64,000 nt of DNA, taken from Halomonas binhaiensis. GTDB lineage: Bacteria > Pseudomonadota > Gammaproteobacteria > Pseudomonadales > Halomonadaceae. A program made the translations under genes and the position numbers. The stretch covers positions 62,001 to 126,000 of the forward strand of contig NZ_CP038437.2 in the NCBI RefSeq assembly GCF_008329985.2. The letters run 5' to 3'. Under the pieces are notes generated by a model. It saw only the letters and a program-made list of their open reading frames with translations. It was not told the DNA's origin and did no database searches. This document shows positions 17,371 through 25,919 of the stretch, in pieces; positions within the stretch are counted from its first letter, which is position 1, and each line of letters starts with the position of its first letter.

Positions 17371-19692
17371 TCAGCACAGCTCTGGCGGGAAGTACTCTTC
17401 CTGCCCAGGCATTGGGGCTGGAATGGATTGACCACGCTCAGCGAGAACTCGCCGTGCAGTCGGGTCGTTTTGAATGAGCCGCTGTGTTGCAGCCCGGACA
17501 TATCGCGCTTCGATATCGGCGCTCTCTATCTCCGCGCGGGTAACTTCGCTTTCTCGCCACTCCTGGAACCGCTTGAGCTGGTCGGCGAGGATCTCTGGAG
17601 GCGGGGTTCGGGGGGTAATATCGACCCCCGTACAGTTATTGACACAAGTCCAAGCGTCGCCGGCTTCGCCGACTCCGAAACGACCCATAGCATTCTGCTT
17701 GCGTGAACGAATCTCCCAGCGAAACAGGCGTGTGAGGTACTCAGAGGCATCGCCTCTACCATCCTTCACCACCAGGCCAACGGTGGATTTGATGGCTTCG
17801 CCATAGCGGCCACGTTTTTCGATACCGGTGATGACCTCGCCAGTGGCGTGACTGAATGGATCTCGATTGGGGTCCATCCGAGTGACGACCCAAGGCTTGA
17901 TCGGTTGGTCTTTCCTTGGTGTGTTGGGGCCGCCCATCAGGCGTAGAAAGAGATCCCACTGACCTGCATTGGCAGCCTTGCGGATTTCATGGAGGCACCT
18001 GGCTGCCCGGGGGATTGGACGGGTAGCTTCTTCCCACAAACGCAGTTGCTCGGACTGCTGTTCCGTCAAACGGCGGATTTCCCGCCACACTGTGACGGAT
18101 GGCAGCCCTACAAATTGGAACTGGCGAATCCCCCATACAGCCGCCCAGGCTTCGATACGTGGCGCACTGGAGGCCATCTCCTGGCCGTAGTTGTCGGCCT
18201 CCATGAACTGCTGGCCGTTGATGTTCTTGCTGATGTACTTGGCCACATAGCCAGCTGCTGTTCCTCGGCTGTAATCGATCTTGACGGCCTTGAAACGGGC
18301 AGAAGACTTGTTGCCCCAACGGTCATACAGCTCTTCGGGTGACTCGGACTCGGCATACTCTCGCAGGACCTCGACCACCCGAGGCTCATCCTCTGGTTTC
18401 ATCCACAGCAACAGGTGCCAATGCGGTGTTCCATCGTGATGAGGCTCCACGACTCGAATGCCATAGACAGCCAGGCCTTCACGGGCCAGCTTGGCGCGAG
18501 CCTTGGCCCATACTTTCTGCAAGTGCTGTTGAGCTTCCCGCGGGGTACTGCCGTCATACTTATTGTTGCGGCGGCAGTTCCTGGCATGTACAGGGTGGAA
18601 GCGCGATGGAGCAGTGATAGTGAAGAACATGCCAAGGTGGCCAAGTCGCTGCGCCTCGGCTTCGGTATCCCGAATGCGGAGCATCAACTCGGCACGACGA
18701 TGATCAGCGTTGGCCAGGCCCAGCTCGGCGAGCTCGGCCAAAGTGTATGTCTGGCCATCCTGGTTGATGGCTTCCAGGGTCTCGAGCAAAGCACGGTTAC
18801 GGATCTTCTGCTGGCTACGGCGAGCCAAAGTCATGTTGCTGCAATAGATACCCGCACGCTTATGTACGCGGTGGGCATCACGTTGCACCTGCTCAAGGCG
18901 GCGACCGCAGATTCGGCGCAACTGACGACGCCACCACAATGAACATGACAAACGAGCCAGCTGTCGTTCGCTACTCCAGCTCAGAGGGGGTGGCACGATG
19001 CTATGCAAACGAGCACGTTTTCTGGCCTGACCAAGGGCCATCTCTGTGGCCACACTCAGGCTCATAGGTGGCAGATAATTGAAGTGGAATACCGCCATCA
19101 ACGGTACGCACAAGGGTGGTGGTGTCAGAGGGTTACGTGAATCGGCAACGTGTTCGCGATACTGACGTGCCCTCTCAGATAACGGCCCTGACAGTTCACA
19201 AGGCGGCACCGGTACTGGCAGCAGACCATTACGCCGCCGCCGGTTGTAGTCAGCGATATTGCCAATGATGCTGTCGCGCTCTTGCTCAATTGCCCTGGTT
19301 TGGGCTTCCGCATAGGAAACAAGCGCATCATCATCATGAGTGGCTGTGAATGAGCCCACTTTCAGGCGCTTCTCAATGTCGATCAGCCAATCGTTGGCTG
19401 CCCGAATGCCCTCGATAGAATTGTTCTCACGAGCTCGGATCGCTGCAGCACCTTTCATGAGGTCATCAGCGATGGGAGCAAAACGCTGAAAGATATGGCC
19501 TGGCTCAACCAAGTCTTTGGCATGACGACGCAGCCAATGGTTGCCTGCTGCATTACCGTGGCGACGGGCAATGTGCACAAAGCCTGAAGCAAGGTCTTCT
19601 GCCAAGCTTGGGAGCGGGGTCCAAAAATTGGCCTCACGCCACTTGTGACATTCGTGGTTTCCGAACTGAAGGGAGGTTTCCAGCGCTGTCAT
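17371..19692 (-). CDS. A: P2 gpA-type rolling-circle replication endonuclease
   Basis: 773 residues, the length of P2 gpA (761). It contains the HUH-type region with the metal-binding His motif (GTPHWHLLLWM) and the paired catalytic tyrosines Tyr482 and Tyr486 in GYVAKYISKN. gpA nicks the phage origin, which lies inside its own gene in P2, and starts rolling-circle replication. It overlaps the upstream 140-residue gene by 4 bp. Confidence 0.95.
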   Translation of the reverse strand: MTALETSLQFGNHECHKWREANFWTPLPSLAEDLASGFVHIARRHGNAAGNHWLRRHAKDLVEPGHIFQRFAPIADDLMKGAAAIRARENNSIEGIRAANDWLIDIEKRLKVGSFTATHDDDALVSYAEAQTRAIEQERDSIIGNIADYNRRRRNGLLPVPVPPCELSGPLSERARQYREHVADSRNPLTPPPLCVPLMAVFHFNYLPPMSLSVATEMALGQARKRARLHSIVPPPLSWSSERQLARLSCSLWWRRQLRRICGRRLEQVQRDAHRVHKRAGIYCSNMTLARRSQQKIRNRALLETLEAINQDGQTYTLAELAELGLANADHRRAELMLRIRDTEAEAQRLGHLGMFFTITAPSRFHPVHARNCRRNNKYDGSTPREAQQHLQKVWAKARAKLAREGLAVYGIRVVEPHHDGTPHWHLLLWMKPEDEPRVVEVLREYAESESPEELYDRWGNKSSARFKAVKIDYSRGTAAGYVAKYISKNINGQQFMEADNYGQEMASSAPRIEAWAAVWGIRQFQFVGLPSVTVWREIRRLTEQQSEQLRLWEEATRPIPRAARCLHEIRKAANAGQWDLFLRLMGGPNTPRKDQPIKPWVVTRMDPNRDPFSHATGEVITGIEKRGRYGEAIKSTVGLVVKDGRGDASEYLTRLFRWEIRSRKQNAMGRFGVGEAGDAWTCVNNCTGVDITPRTPPPEILADQLKRFQEWRESEVTRAEIESADIEARYVRAATQRLIQNDPTARRVLAERGQSIPAPMPGQEEYFPPELC

Positions 19693-20111
19693 GCTATGCC
19701 TCTCTCGATGATAGAGAGCCAGTGCATAGCGGCCTCGGTATCACCTGCGGCAAGCGCCTCACGTGCATGGCTGGCAAGTTCACGGCTGGGATGTTGATGC
19801 TCCCCATGAAGTCGATCACGAAGCTGTGAGGAGTAACGGCTCATGCGATGAATGGACGCACGGATGGCATCACGGTCAGCCTTGCTCATGTCTTCAATGA
19901 CCCGACGAGGGTCACGTTGAAGATGGTGAAAGTTGGCACTGGCCATCAAGGTGCGCCGCTCCGGATGGGAGAGGTCATGCCACAGCTCTGCCAAGTCCTT
20001 GTCGGCCTGGCGATCTCTCAACTCAGCACACAGCTTTCCCCAATCCCCGCGGTCAGCTTGTACGGCGGAACTCTGGTGAGATGTGGGCAATGGATGGACG
20101 GTTGCAGCCAT
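19689..20111 (-). CDS. Hypothetical early phage protein
   Basis: 140 residues, highly charged and helical, with His and Arg clusters (LWHDLSHPERRTLMASA, REALAAGDTEAAMHWLSIIE). No recognised domain. Translationally coupled to gpA by a 4-bp overlap. It could be a gpA accessory factor, but that is inferred only from position. Confidence 0.7.
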   Translation of the reverse strand: MAATVHPLPTSHQSSAVQADRGDWGKLCAELRDRQADKDLAELWHDLSHPERRTLMASANFHHLQRDPRRVIEDMSKADRDAIRASIHRMSRYSSQLRDRLHGEHQHPSRELASHAREALAAGDTEAAMHWLSIIERGIA

Positions 20112-20160
20112 GGTGATGACCTCCGGTACTCGATCGATCTGATACGGGAATAGGCAGTGG

Positions 20161-20553
20161 TCAGTGCTCTATGACGACCGGGCGTCGGGACTCGCGGTCC
20201 ACCACTTTTGCTTCACCTCCATCACGAGCACGGTTCAGCAACCGCAGTAGCTCAGTCACTGTGAATGCCACAGGGCGTCCGCCTTCTGTGCGAAGCACTA
20301 CTAGGTGGGAGGTCGTGGAATTGATGTCGACTCGAGCTACCTGGTTCAAGCTCTCGATATCGGCATACGCCTGAAGCGCCGTGATCTCGGCAACGTGTTC
20401 TGGCATGTCATGGTTGACCATCAGGTGCTCGATGCAGTTGGTCAAGGCTGATACACGGTTCGTCCCGCGCAGACGGAATAGTTCGGCAGTAGCGAGATTA
20501 TGCGGGTCGAGCTGTGGAGCTCGGGTAGCAGAAAAAGGCACGACTGTGCTCAT
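20161..20553 (-). CDS. Hypothetical early phage protein
   Basis: 130 residues from the ATG at 20553, which follows ACAGGAGACATCCC. Mixed alpha/beta sequence with LVVLRTEGGRPVAFTVTELL and LTNCIEHLMVNHDMPEHVAE. No domain recognised. It sits between the Ogr-like zinc finger and the gpA unit. Confidence 0.65.
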   Translation of the reverse strand: MSTVVPFSATRAPQLDPHNLATAELFRLRGTNRVSALTNCIEHLMVNHDMPEHVAEITALQAYADIESLNQVARVDINSTTSHLVVLRTEGGRPVAFTVTELLRLLNRARDGGEAKVVDRESRRPVVIEH

Positions 20554-20576
20554 GGGATGTCTCCTGTAACGGGGAT

Positions 20577-20816
20577 TCAGCTGGACTGAAGCTGATCGAG
20601 CAGCACTTGGCGGCTGCGAGGCTCGAGGGCAATGGCTACTTCGGGATTGGGGCATCGGCTGGGACTGGTGGTGAGTACCACTTCGACCTGCAATTTGCCG
20701 GCCCACCCACAATCCGGGTTGATGCACTGGGCATACGCTTCGATGAACACCGGGACCGGCCGACGGCTGGAGCGGGTGATAGTGCGTGACTGGCAATGTG
20801 GGCAGGTGATCCTCAC
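20577..20816 (-). CDS. ogr: Ogr/Delta-like zinc finger transcription activator
   Basis: 79 residues, the usual Ogr size. The zinc ligands are CPHCQ near the N-terminus and CINPDCGW further on, the Ogr/Delta pattern with the RSSRRP linker. In P2, Ogr binds upstream of the four late promoters and contacts the RNA polymerase alpha subunit. Three matching 23-bp sites occur at the late operons here (35509, 41563, 47895). In P2 the gene lies next to D; here it lies in the early operon. Confidence 0.9.
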   Translation of the reverse strand: MRITCPHCQSRTITRSSRRPVPVFIEAYAQCINPDCGWAGKLQVEVVLTTSPSRCPNPEVAIALEPRSRQVLLDQLQSS

Positions 20817-21007
20817 CGGCTACCTCCTCGATTGTTGACGGGATACAGCGCTCTCCCTCGTCCAGTGAGGCTGCTACTTCCTCGGCGAATGCGGCGTCGA
20901 ATCAGGAATTCAGCGGCTTGCTCCCGAGTTTCCAGACCACAGCGCTGGCAAACCTCGTCGAGAATGGCTGCCATCCTGTCGTCGACTGGTATGGGTTGCT
21001 CAGGCAT
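20813..21007 (-). CDS. Hypothetical small phage protein
   Basis: 64 residues from the ATG at 21007, chosen because it follows AAAAGAGGTGCGC. Central helix-rich part (DDRMAAILDEVCQRCGLETREQ split) and a basic tail (LIRRRIRRG). The pattern of a short helix pair after a basic arm suggests a small DNA-binding protein, but no family is recognised. Overlaps the ogr-like start by 4 bp. Confidence 0.6.
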   Translation of the reverse strand: MPEQPIPVDDRMAAILDEVCQRCGLETREQAAEFLIRRRIRRGSSSLTGRGRALYPVNNRGGSR

Positions 21008-21043
21008 GCGCACCTCTTTTGCACGGTGGATTCGCCCCTTCAT

Positions 21044-21247
21044 TCAGGAAGCACGAGCCGCCATAGTTGGCTTTACGTCATCAAGGTCGATGCCCAGAAC
21101 TTCCATGGCTTCCTTGATGATCATGGTTCGCATGACCTCTGCCTTGGATACGCCCATGTAGTTGGCATGAGCAGCGACGATATCGGCCTCGTACTGGTCG
21201 AGGTACACGGTGACTTTCTGTCGAACACGTTTTGGGTCCGGGTACAT
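21044..21247 (-). CDS. Small RHH-like protein
   Basis: 67 residues from the ATG at 21247 after AAAGGAACACCGTC. One beta strand (RQKVTVYLD) followed by two helices (YEADIVAAHANYMG, SKAEVMRTMIIKEAMEVLG) is the ribbon-helix-helix layout. It may be a Cox-like or early regulator. Function inferred from fold only. Confidence 0.65.
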   Translation of the reverse strand: MYPDPKRVRQKVTVYLDQYEADIVAAHANYMGVSKAEVMRTMIIKEAMEVLGIDLDDVKPTMAARAS

Positions 21248-21266
21248 GACGGTGTTCCTTTGCGGA

Positions 21267-21470
21267 TTAGGCAATTGCAGGTGTTTGGCTGTTAGCCTCT
21301 ACACCCCGCAGATAGAACAGGCGGAAAGTCGCGGACATAGTGCGGCCTTCATTTTTCGCCAACTGCTCGAGCTGTTGTCTCTCGCTCTCAGTGAGCAGTG
21401 CTGTGACTGGACGGGAGCATCCACTAGGTGAACGGTTAACAGGCGCAGGAGTATTCACGGAGGTGTTCAT
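21267..21470 (-). CDS. Small RHH-like regulator, first gene of the early operon
   Basis: 67 residues. A basic N-terminal arm (PVNRSPSGCSRP) precedes VTALLTESERQQLEQLAKNEG and TMSATFRLFYLRG, a strand-helix-helix order typical of CopG/Arc-like proteins. It is the first gene of the minus-strand early operon, directly opposite the repressor, so it is a candidate for the P2 Cox role (early switch and excision). Confidence 0.6.
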   Translation of the reverse strand: MNTSVNTPAPVNRSPSGCSRPVTALLTESERQQLEQLAKNEGRTMSATFRLFYLRGVEANSQTPAIA

Positions 21471-21486
21471 GCGGTAATGTTCCTTT

Positions 21487-21505
21487 CAACTGTTATGAAC
21501 AGTTG
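21487..21505. promoter_or_regulatory. Candidate operator palindrome in the lysogeny switch
   Basis: A perfect inverted repeat with 8-bp arms (21487-21494, 21498-21505) and a 3-bp centre. It lies between the divergent early operon and the repressor gene. A second small palindrome, GCAC-GTTT-GTGC, is at 21567-21578. These are the most likely repressor or Cox-like binding sites. Confidence 0.6.
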
Positions 21506-21580
21506 CAATCGTGCAGGATGCAACGTTTGTTCATGCTCATTTGTTCCTATGTGCTCAAAACATATTGCACGTTTGTGCAT

Positions 21581-22132
21581 ATGTCAAAACTTTTTGGGGT
21601 TCGCGTGTCATTTCATGAACGACTGAAAGCCGAGCGCCTCCGCATGCAGCTCTCGCAGGAGAAGTTCGCGCAGCTTGCAGGAGTGTCTAACCGCTCGCAG
21701 GCGAACTACGAAAGCGGTGATAGAAAGCCGCAGATCGACTACATCGAAGCCCTTGCAGATGCCGGTGTGGATACGCTTTATCTGATGACTGGGCGCAAAG
21801 AAGCAGCAGCTCCGGATGCTGCTTCATTGGGGGGCAGCGGAATGTTGGCGAGCAGGAGAACATCGAGAACCTTGTTTTCGTTTGACCGCACAAGGTCTAG
21901 ACCCTGCCCATGTTCGACAGGTTGCGGCAGCAGGAATCGAGGTGATGGTCTGGGTGTTGGTGAGCAGGCCGACCAGATCGTCATCAGAGCGAGCGACGCG
22001 GGTCGCGCAGGTGGTGCCTGGATGCTTCTCAGCGACAACAGCCACTATCAGCCAGAAATGATTCCACCTGAGAAAATGTCTTCTGTGGAGCTTCTTGGTC
22101 GCTGCGTAGTAAAAATTGGCAGGATCGCATAA
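21581..22132 (+). CDS. C: Lysogeny repressor (C-type, XRE helix-turn-helix)
   Basis: 183 residues if the ATG at 21581 is used; a GTG at 21605 (VSFHERLK...) has a better spaced GGGG and may be the true start. Residues of the XRE domain are clear: RLRMQLSQEKFAQLAGVSNR then SQANYESGDRKPQIDYIEAL. It continues ADAGVDTLYLMTGRK, the usual P2-like repressor end. Downstream the sequence becomes Arg/Ser/Cys-rich and unlike a folded domain, then ends with LLSDNSHYQPEMIPPEKM and LLGRCVVKIGR, which look like the end of an S24 repressor domain. The middle may be shifted out of frame. Confidence 0.8.
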   Translation: MSKLFGVRVSFHERLKAERLRMQLSQEKFAQLAGVSNRSQANYESGDRKPQIDYIEALADAGVDTLYLMTGRKEAAAPDAASLGGSGMLASRRTSRTLFSFDRTRSRPCPCSTGCGSRNRGDGLGVGEQADQIVIRASDAGRAGGAWMLLSDNSHYQPEMIPPEKMSSVELLGRCVVKIGRIA

Positions 22133-22218
22133 CAGCATAATCACGAACCTGCATAACTGGTGATGTGATTATGTTCAAAAACAGGCCCCGCTAGAGGGCC
22201 AAAGTCGTAGGGAACACT

Positions 22219-23058
22219 ATGAAAGAACTAATGTTGGTTTCGCTTTTCTTTGTGGGACTCGTCATTGCTTGGCGGTTCGTCAACAACAAGCTCAAGCACA
22301 AGGGGAGAGGCTTCCTGGTACGCCACTTTTCTGGGTCCATAGCAGGCACCATTTTCGGCTTTTTTATATTTATTATTGCCTTTGCTATTTTTGGCCCGGA
22401 ACCTGACTCTAGTGAAGTGAAAACTGCATCTACGAATGATGTTGAAGTACAGGAAGCTGATCAACCAAATATAGCTTCACTTTATACTATTTTGAGCGAT
22501 AAGGTTCAGCGACCATATAAAAGAACTGTCGAAGTTAAACTTCATCAAAGAGTAGATGAACCAACTCTTGAGTTAATCGGAAAGACCATTAAATCAAATG
22601 GTGATCAGGGAGTTGATCGCACTTTCATTGGTTATCGGCTTGATGGCCAAAATCCGGGATCTTCTTATTGGGGAACAACACACTATAACCCTGACTTAAA
22701 TGTAAGCATCTCAGGCTTGAATCCAGATGAGTTTGATGCTCTTCAGCGCTATGATACATCTGATAAATACGAAAATATTTTAGGATCATGGGTCATTGAG
22801 AGAGGCTTCAATTATCTGGCGGTAGCTTATAAGAAGGATGGAAACTATTACATCGATGATGTTTTTCCCGGTGAAGGAGTAAATACCACCTCTTATGGTG
22901 CATCAGAACTCGATGATGGAACTCTTCGCCTCCAAAAACACGATGATGAGTTCGGTGAGTATTTCGTCATAGACAAAACTGGGAGCCTTCAATTCTGGAG
23001 TGAAAATGGAAACTATTTCACTGCAAAACCCAGAAATCCCAATGAATCGAAGTCTTGA
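22219..23058 (+). CDS. Membrane-anchored hypothetical protein (cargo)
   Basis: 279 residues, AT-rich against the phage core. Two N-terminal membrane segments (LMLVSLFFVGLVIAWRF and GTIFGFFIFIIAFAIFG) flank a basic loop. An acidic linker leads to a soluble domain of about 210 residues, probably periplasmic. Within it VDEPTLELIGKTIKSNG and TFIGYRLDGQNPGSSYWGTT resemble segments seen in lipoprotein-like domains of unknown function in other phages and islands. Expressed in the direction of the repressor, so it could be made in the lysogen. Role unknown. Confidence 0.65.
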   Translation: MKELMLVSLFFVGLVIAWRFVNNKLKHKGRGFLVRHFSGSIAGTIFGFFIFIIAFAIFGPEPDSSEVKTASTNDVEVQEADQPNIASLYTILSDKVQRPYKRTVEVKLHQRVDEPTLELIGKTIKSNGDQGVDRTFIGYRLDGQNPGSSYWGTTHYNPDLNVSISGLNPDEFDALQRYDTSDKYENILGSWVIERGFNYLAVAYKKDGNYYIDDVFPGEGVNTTSYGASELDDGTLRLQKHDDEFGEYFVIDKTGSLQFWSENGNYFTAKPRNPNESKS

Positions 23059-23088
23059 GTAGTCAAAGATTCTGTATTGAGAAGGCTC

Positions 23089-23466
23089 ATGTTAGTTACA
23101 TATCTTGGCCCGGTAGTACCGGGCCTTACCGATCCATATGTTTTGTCGCTTGGGGTACGAGATATTCCCCTCAGTTGCTATCTGGTGGAAGTCTCAGATG
23201 AAGCTGGAGTTGAAGGAAAAATTCAGGAAAGCGACGTGCTGGTAGTAGACGAAGCACGAGCATTACAGCATGGCGATCTGGCTTTGATGGACATTGAAGG
23301 CCAGCTTCGCCTCTTCCATTGCCATCGTATCGGTGGATCTTTTCGCATGATACCTGCTGGCGGTGGTCAAGGTGTTTTCGCCAAGCAGAATGATTGTCGT
23401 GGAGTAGTGATAGGCCACCACCGCTCAACAAGAATAACTCCCTCTATCACTAATACCGTCTCCTAA
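23089..23466 (+). CDS. S24-like (UmuD/LexA-fold) protein, probably not a protease
   Basis: 125 residues; the ATG at 23089 follows GAGAAGG, and a TTG 12 bp upstream is the alternative. The segment ESDVLVVDEARALQHGDLAL, then DIEGQLRLFHCHR, follows the S24 peptidase core found in the UmuD at 27527-27961 ([30 protein letters not shown]). The catalytic Lys position is Phe, and the upstream Ser motif (GESM) is not kept at its normal spacing. There is no DNA-binding domain. It may bind or compete with UmuD or LexA-like proteins; that is an inference. Confidence 0.65.
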   Translation: MLVTYLGPVVPGLTDPYVLSLGVRDIPLSCYLVEVSDEAGVEGKIQESDVLVVDEARALQHGDLALMDIEGQLRLFHCHRIGGSFRMIPAGGGQGVFAKQNDCRGVVIGHHRSTRITPSITNTVS

Positions 23467-23509
23467 TGTGAGGCGGATTTTTATTCCCTGGAAGAAAGGT
23501 ATTGCAAGG

Positions 23510-24055
23510 ATGCAAAAAGAAATTTGGTTGAAACGCATTGCAGGTGCACTTCTGGTGGCTTTGACAGGATACTGGCTGATATTGTCTGTTTTGTTTGGAG
23601 CATGGTCTCTGTTTAATCTTGGAGCCACTTTTGTGGATAGGGGTATTGCAAATGCTATTGCAAAGCTTTATGAGCTTGTGCCTTTTACCCCTTTGTTTGA
23701 CCCCCTGATAATCCCATTGAACCTGCATCGTATTTTTTCTGTGGATAATATTTATCCATTGGTTGTGTATTTGGCTTTTCTCTTCGGGTTACGCCTTATT
23801 GGTTTAGCTAATAATCTTGCATATAGAGCAAAAAAATCAAGGGAAAATGGAGGTCATGGAGAGCAACATATAACATGGATAAATTCTTCTTCTAGAAATG
23901 ATGCCTCTAGATCTTCAGAAAACCATCGGGCCAAGAGAAGGGGCATTAAATGGGCCTATATTGTGCCAGCAGCTATTGTCATCACAGGAATGGCTTGGGA
24001 TGTGATCTCAGGTGTGCTTTCAACACTGCTTTCTAACTATCTCGGCATAGGATGA
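23510..24055 (+). CDS. Membrane protein (cargo)
   Basis: 181 residues from the ATG at 23510. Two long hydrophobic segments lie in the N-terminal half (IAGALLVALTGYWLILSVLF; YPLVVYLAFLFGLRLIGLA). A charged cytoplasmic part follows (SREN..., SSSRNDASRSSENHRAKRRG), then a last segment (IVPAAIVITGMAWDVI). AT-rich. No family recognised. Ends before an 18-bp hairpin. Confidence 0.6.
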   Translation: MQKEIWLKRIAGALLVALTGYWLILSVLFGAWSLFNLGATFVDRGIANAIAKLYELVPFTPLFDPLIIPLNLHRIFSVDNIYPLVVYLAFLFGLRLIGLANNLAYRAKKSRENGGHGEQHITWINSSSRNDASRSSENHRAKRRGIKWAYIVPAAIVITGMAWDVISGVLSTLLSNYLGIG

Positions 24056-24095
24056 AGTGATATCTTTTAAATAGGTTATTAACTATAAAAGCGGT

Positions 24096-24142
24096 GAGAA
24101 GACAACACAATGGGGTGGCTCAGGCCATTGTGTTGTCTTCTC
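24096..24142. terminator. Bidirectional hairpin, 18-bp perfect stem
   Basis: Arms 24096-24113 and 24125-24142 are perfectly complementary over 18 bp with an 11-nt loop. It lies between convergent genes (23510-24055 on plus, 24206-24478 on minus), so a two-way terminator is the simplest reading. No T-run on either side. Confidence 0.65.
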
Positions 24143-24205
24143 GATTACTTGAGTTTCTATTGCACGTACCTTAGCTAAATGGCGTCTTGGACTGCGAGAA
24201 ATATC

Positions 24206-24478
24206 CTATTTCTCAACAACCCGAACTATCCCACCACATGATGTCAGGCTTCCATCCACTGCCACACCAGTCCCATCAATTCCTATCTCGTTTGAGCCTG
24301 ACTTGATGATTGCCCCGCAGGAGGTCTTGTCACCTATCCTTGCAATGCTATTCTTCTCGCCATTTTTCTCGACCCGCTCGACCACGTTGGTACCAGTTAT
24401 GATGTGGTGTGGTCCATTAGTACAGTCACATTCAACCTTGTCGCCAACAAACGCTACACTCTTGCCATCGATTTTCAT
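24206..24478 (-). CDS. PAAR-like protein
   Basis: 90 residues; the ATG at 24478 is chosen because AAGGAGTGGCGAT precedes it. It contains two PAAR-type repeats (GKSVAFVGDKVECDCTNGPH and ARIGDKTSCGAIIKSGS), with Cys and His residues suited to the zinc-bound spike tip. PAAR proteins cap VgrG or phage spike proteins. It lies 215 bp from, and divergent to, the PAAR-DUF3289 gene, and is separate from the tail-tip PAAR at 40727. Confidence 0.75.
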   Translation of the reverse strand: MKIDGKSVAFVGDKVECDCTNGPHHIITGTNVVERVEKNGEKNSIARIGDKTSCGAIIKSGSNEIGIDGTGVAVDGSLTSCGGIVRVVEK

Positions 24479-24693
24479 ATCGCCACTCCTTGGTTGGTCT
24501 ACTTGAACTGTAATCTGACCGACCAAGTCCTTGTCAACCGTAACGCAACAGCGTCCTCTCGATCTGACATCATTTGAGAAGTTTCTGATATTGCCTATTT
24601 TGCTTCAGTAGCAGGGACTCGGGAATTCTGTGGCGACAGACAAAGTGTTACTCTCAGAGATTCTTAGGGAGCAATTTTCCAAGGAGGGGGAGC

Positions 24694-25917
24694 ATGTTTG
24701 ATCCTGGAGATGGAATGATCTTTATTGGTGACGCTACTACTCATGGTGGTCGTGTCATCTCTGGTCAGCCGAACTACACCGTGAACGGTCTTGCGGCGGC
24801 AGTGGTTGGTGACATGGTAGCCTGCCCAAAAAAGGGACATGGGGTGTGTCCGATCATCGAGGGGCATCCAACTATCATCATCAATGGCAAGCAGGCGGCA
24901 TTTCATGGGTGCCATACAGGTTGTGGAGCACAACTTATTGCCTCTCAGGCCTCTATGCACCACTTAGGCGGCGACGAAACTCCTACCCGTGCTCGAGCAC
25001 TAACCAGTGCTCAGCAATATTCCCCACAGTCAGCTACTCCTGCGAGCTTTACACCTGAAGGGCGTTCGACAGATCAAAAAGGTATGTGGGTTCCTGTTGA
25101 AGCTGATTTTCCTGCTTTGATCTATCAAACACAGCGCAGGATGAATGATTCCTCTGCTCCTGACATGCTTTATAAGGATGAATCCAAAGAACAAATAGAG
25201 CAGTATGGGTTTGACCAACCGTTCAAACAGTCGGTTTATCACTCTTATCCCCAGGGATACACTATTCATGGTGAAGATCAGTTTTCTCTGCCTGTAGAAG
25301 AGCATTTTGATCGGATGAGAGGTTTGAAGAGTATCTTCTCCTGGAAAGGTGATACTCAAAATATATTTGGTGAGTTGGTTGATAAGTTTGAGTCTAACCA
25401 AGGTGGACACTATAAAAGTAGTTTGCTTAGTAGAGCTCTACGCCAAGACTCAACAACTAAAGAATTCCATTCATCTCTAACTAGCTTTATCAAAGACTAC
25501 TTGAAAAATAATGCTTATATTCTAGATGAAACCATACTGTCTCAATCAGCACGCCATCTTTCAAGCTCTGAACATGCCGTTGGATTGCCGAAATTTAATA
25601 TTTCCAACAATATGGCAAACAATTTGATAAATGGAACTGTTGTTTCAGTCCATGATATTTGGGCATTGGAAGTCTATGCTGATAGCCTTGAAAGACATAC
25701 AGAAACTGGCCAAATCCGAGGTAGTCTACGATATGTAGCCCAAGACCACTTTGGCCTAGACCGGCCAGATATTGACCACCCAAGCTTTAGCTCTATTAAT
25801 AAATATGAGTTGTTAGAAGGCTTCAGGTCTTGGTACTTGCTTCAACACTATGTAGGATATGGCTATAAGCCTGTCTTTACTGATATGGAATTCACCCTGG
25901 ATATAGTAGAGGATTAA
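24694..25917 (+). CDS. PAAR - DUF3289 protein, putative secreted toxin
   Basis: 407 residues after a strong AAGGAGGGGGAGC site. Residues 1-88 are a PAAR domain (GDATTHGGRVISGQ, VVGDMVACPKKGHG, AAFHGCHTGCGAQL). After a Ser/Thr/Pro linker (about 95-125), the C-terminal half matches the DUF3289 pattern: DIWALEVYADSLE, RYVAQDHFGLDRPDI, FRSWYLLQHYVGYGYKP. PAAR fused to a C-terminal domain is the plan of T6SS cargo effectors; DUF3289 domains occur in such proteins, but their activity is not established to my knowledge. The next gene, 2 bp away, encodes a small membrane protein, the expected place for immunity. AT-rich relative to the phage core, so acquired cargo. Confidence 0.82.
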   Translation: MFDPGDGMIFIGDATTHGGRVISGQPNYTVNGLAAAVVGDMVACPKKGHGVCPIIEGHPTIIINGKQAAFHGCHTGCGAQLIASQASMHHLGGDETPTRARALTSAQQYSPQSATPASFTPEGRSTDQKGMWVPVEADFPALIYQTQRRMNDSSAPDMLYKDESKEQIEQYGFDQPFKQSVYHSYPQGYTIHGEDQFSLPVEEHFDRMRGLKSIFSWKGDTQNIFGELVDKFESNQGGHYKSSLLSRALRQDSTTKEFHSSLTSFIKDYLKNNAYILDETILSQSARHLSSSEHAVGLPKFNISNNMANNLINGTVVSVHDIWALEVYADSLERHTETGQIRGSLRYVAQDHFGLDRPDIDHPSFSSINKYELLEGFRSWYLLQHYVGYGYKPVFTDMEFTLDIVED

Positions 25918-25919
25918 TT

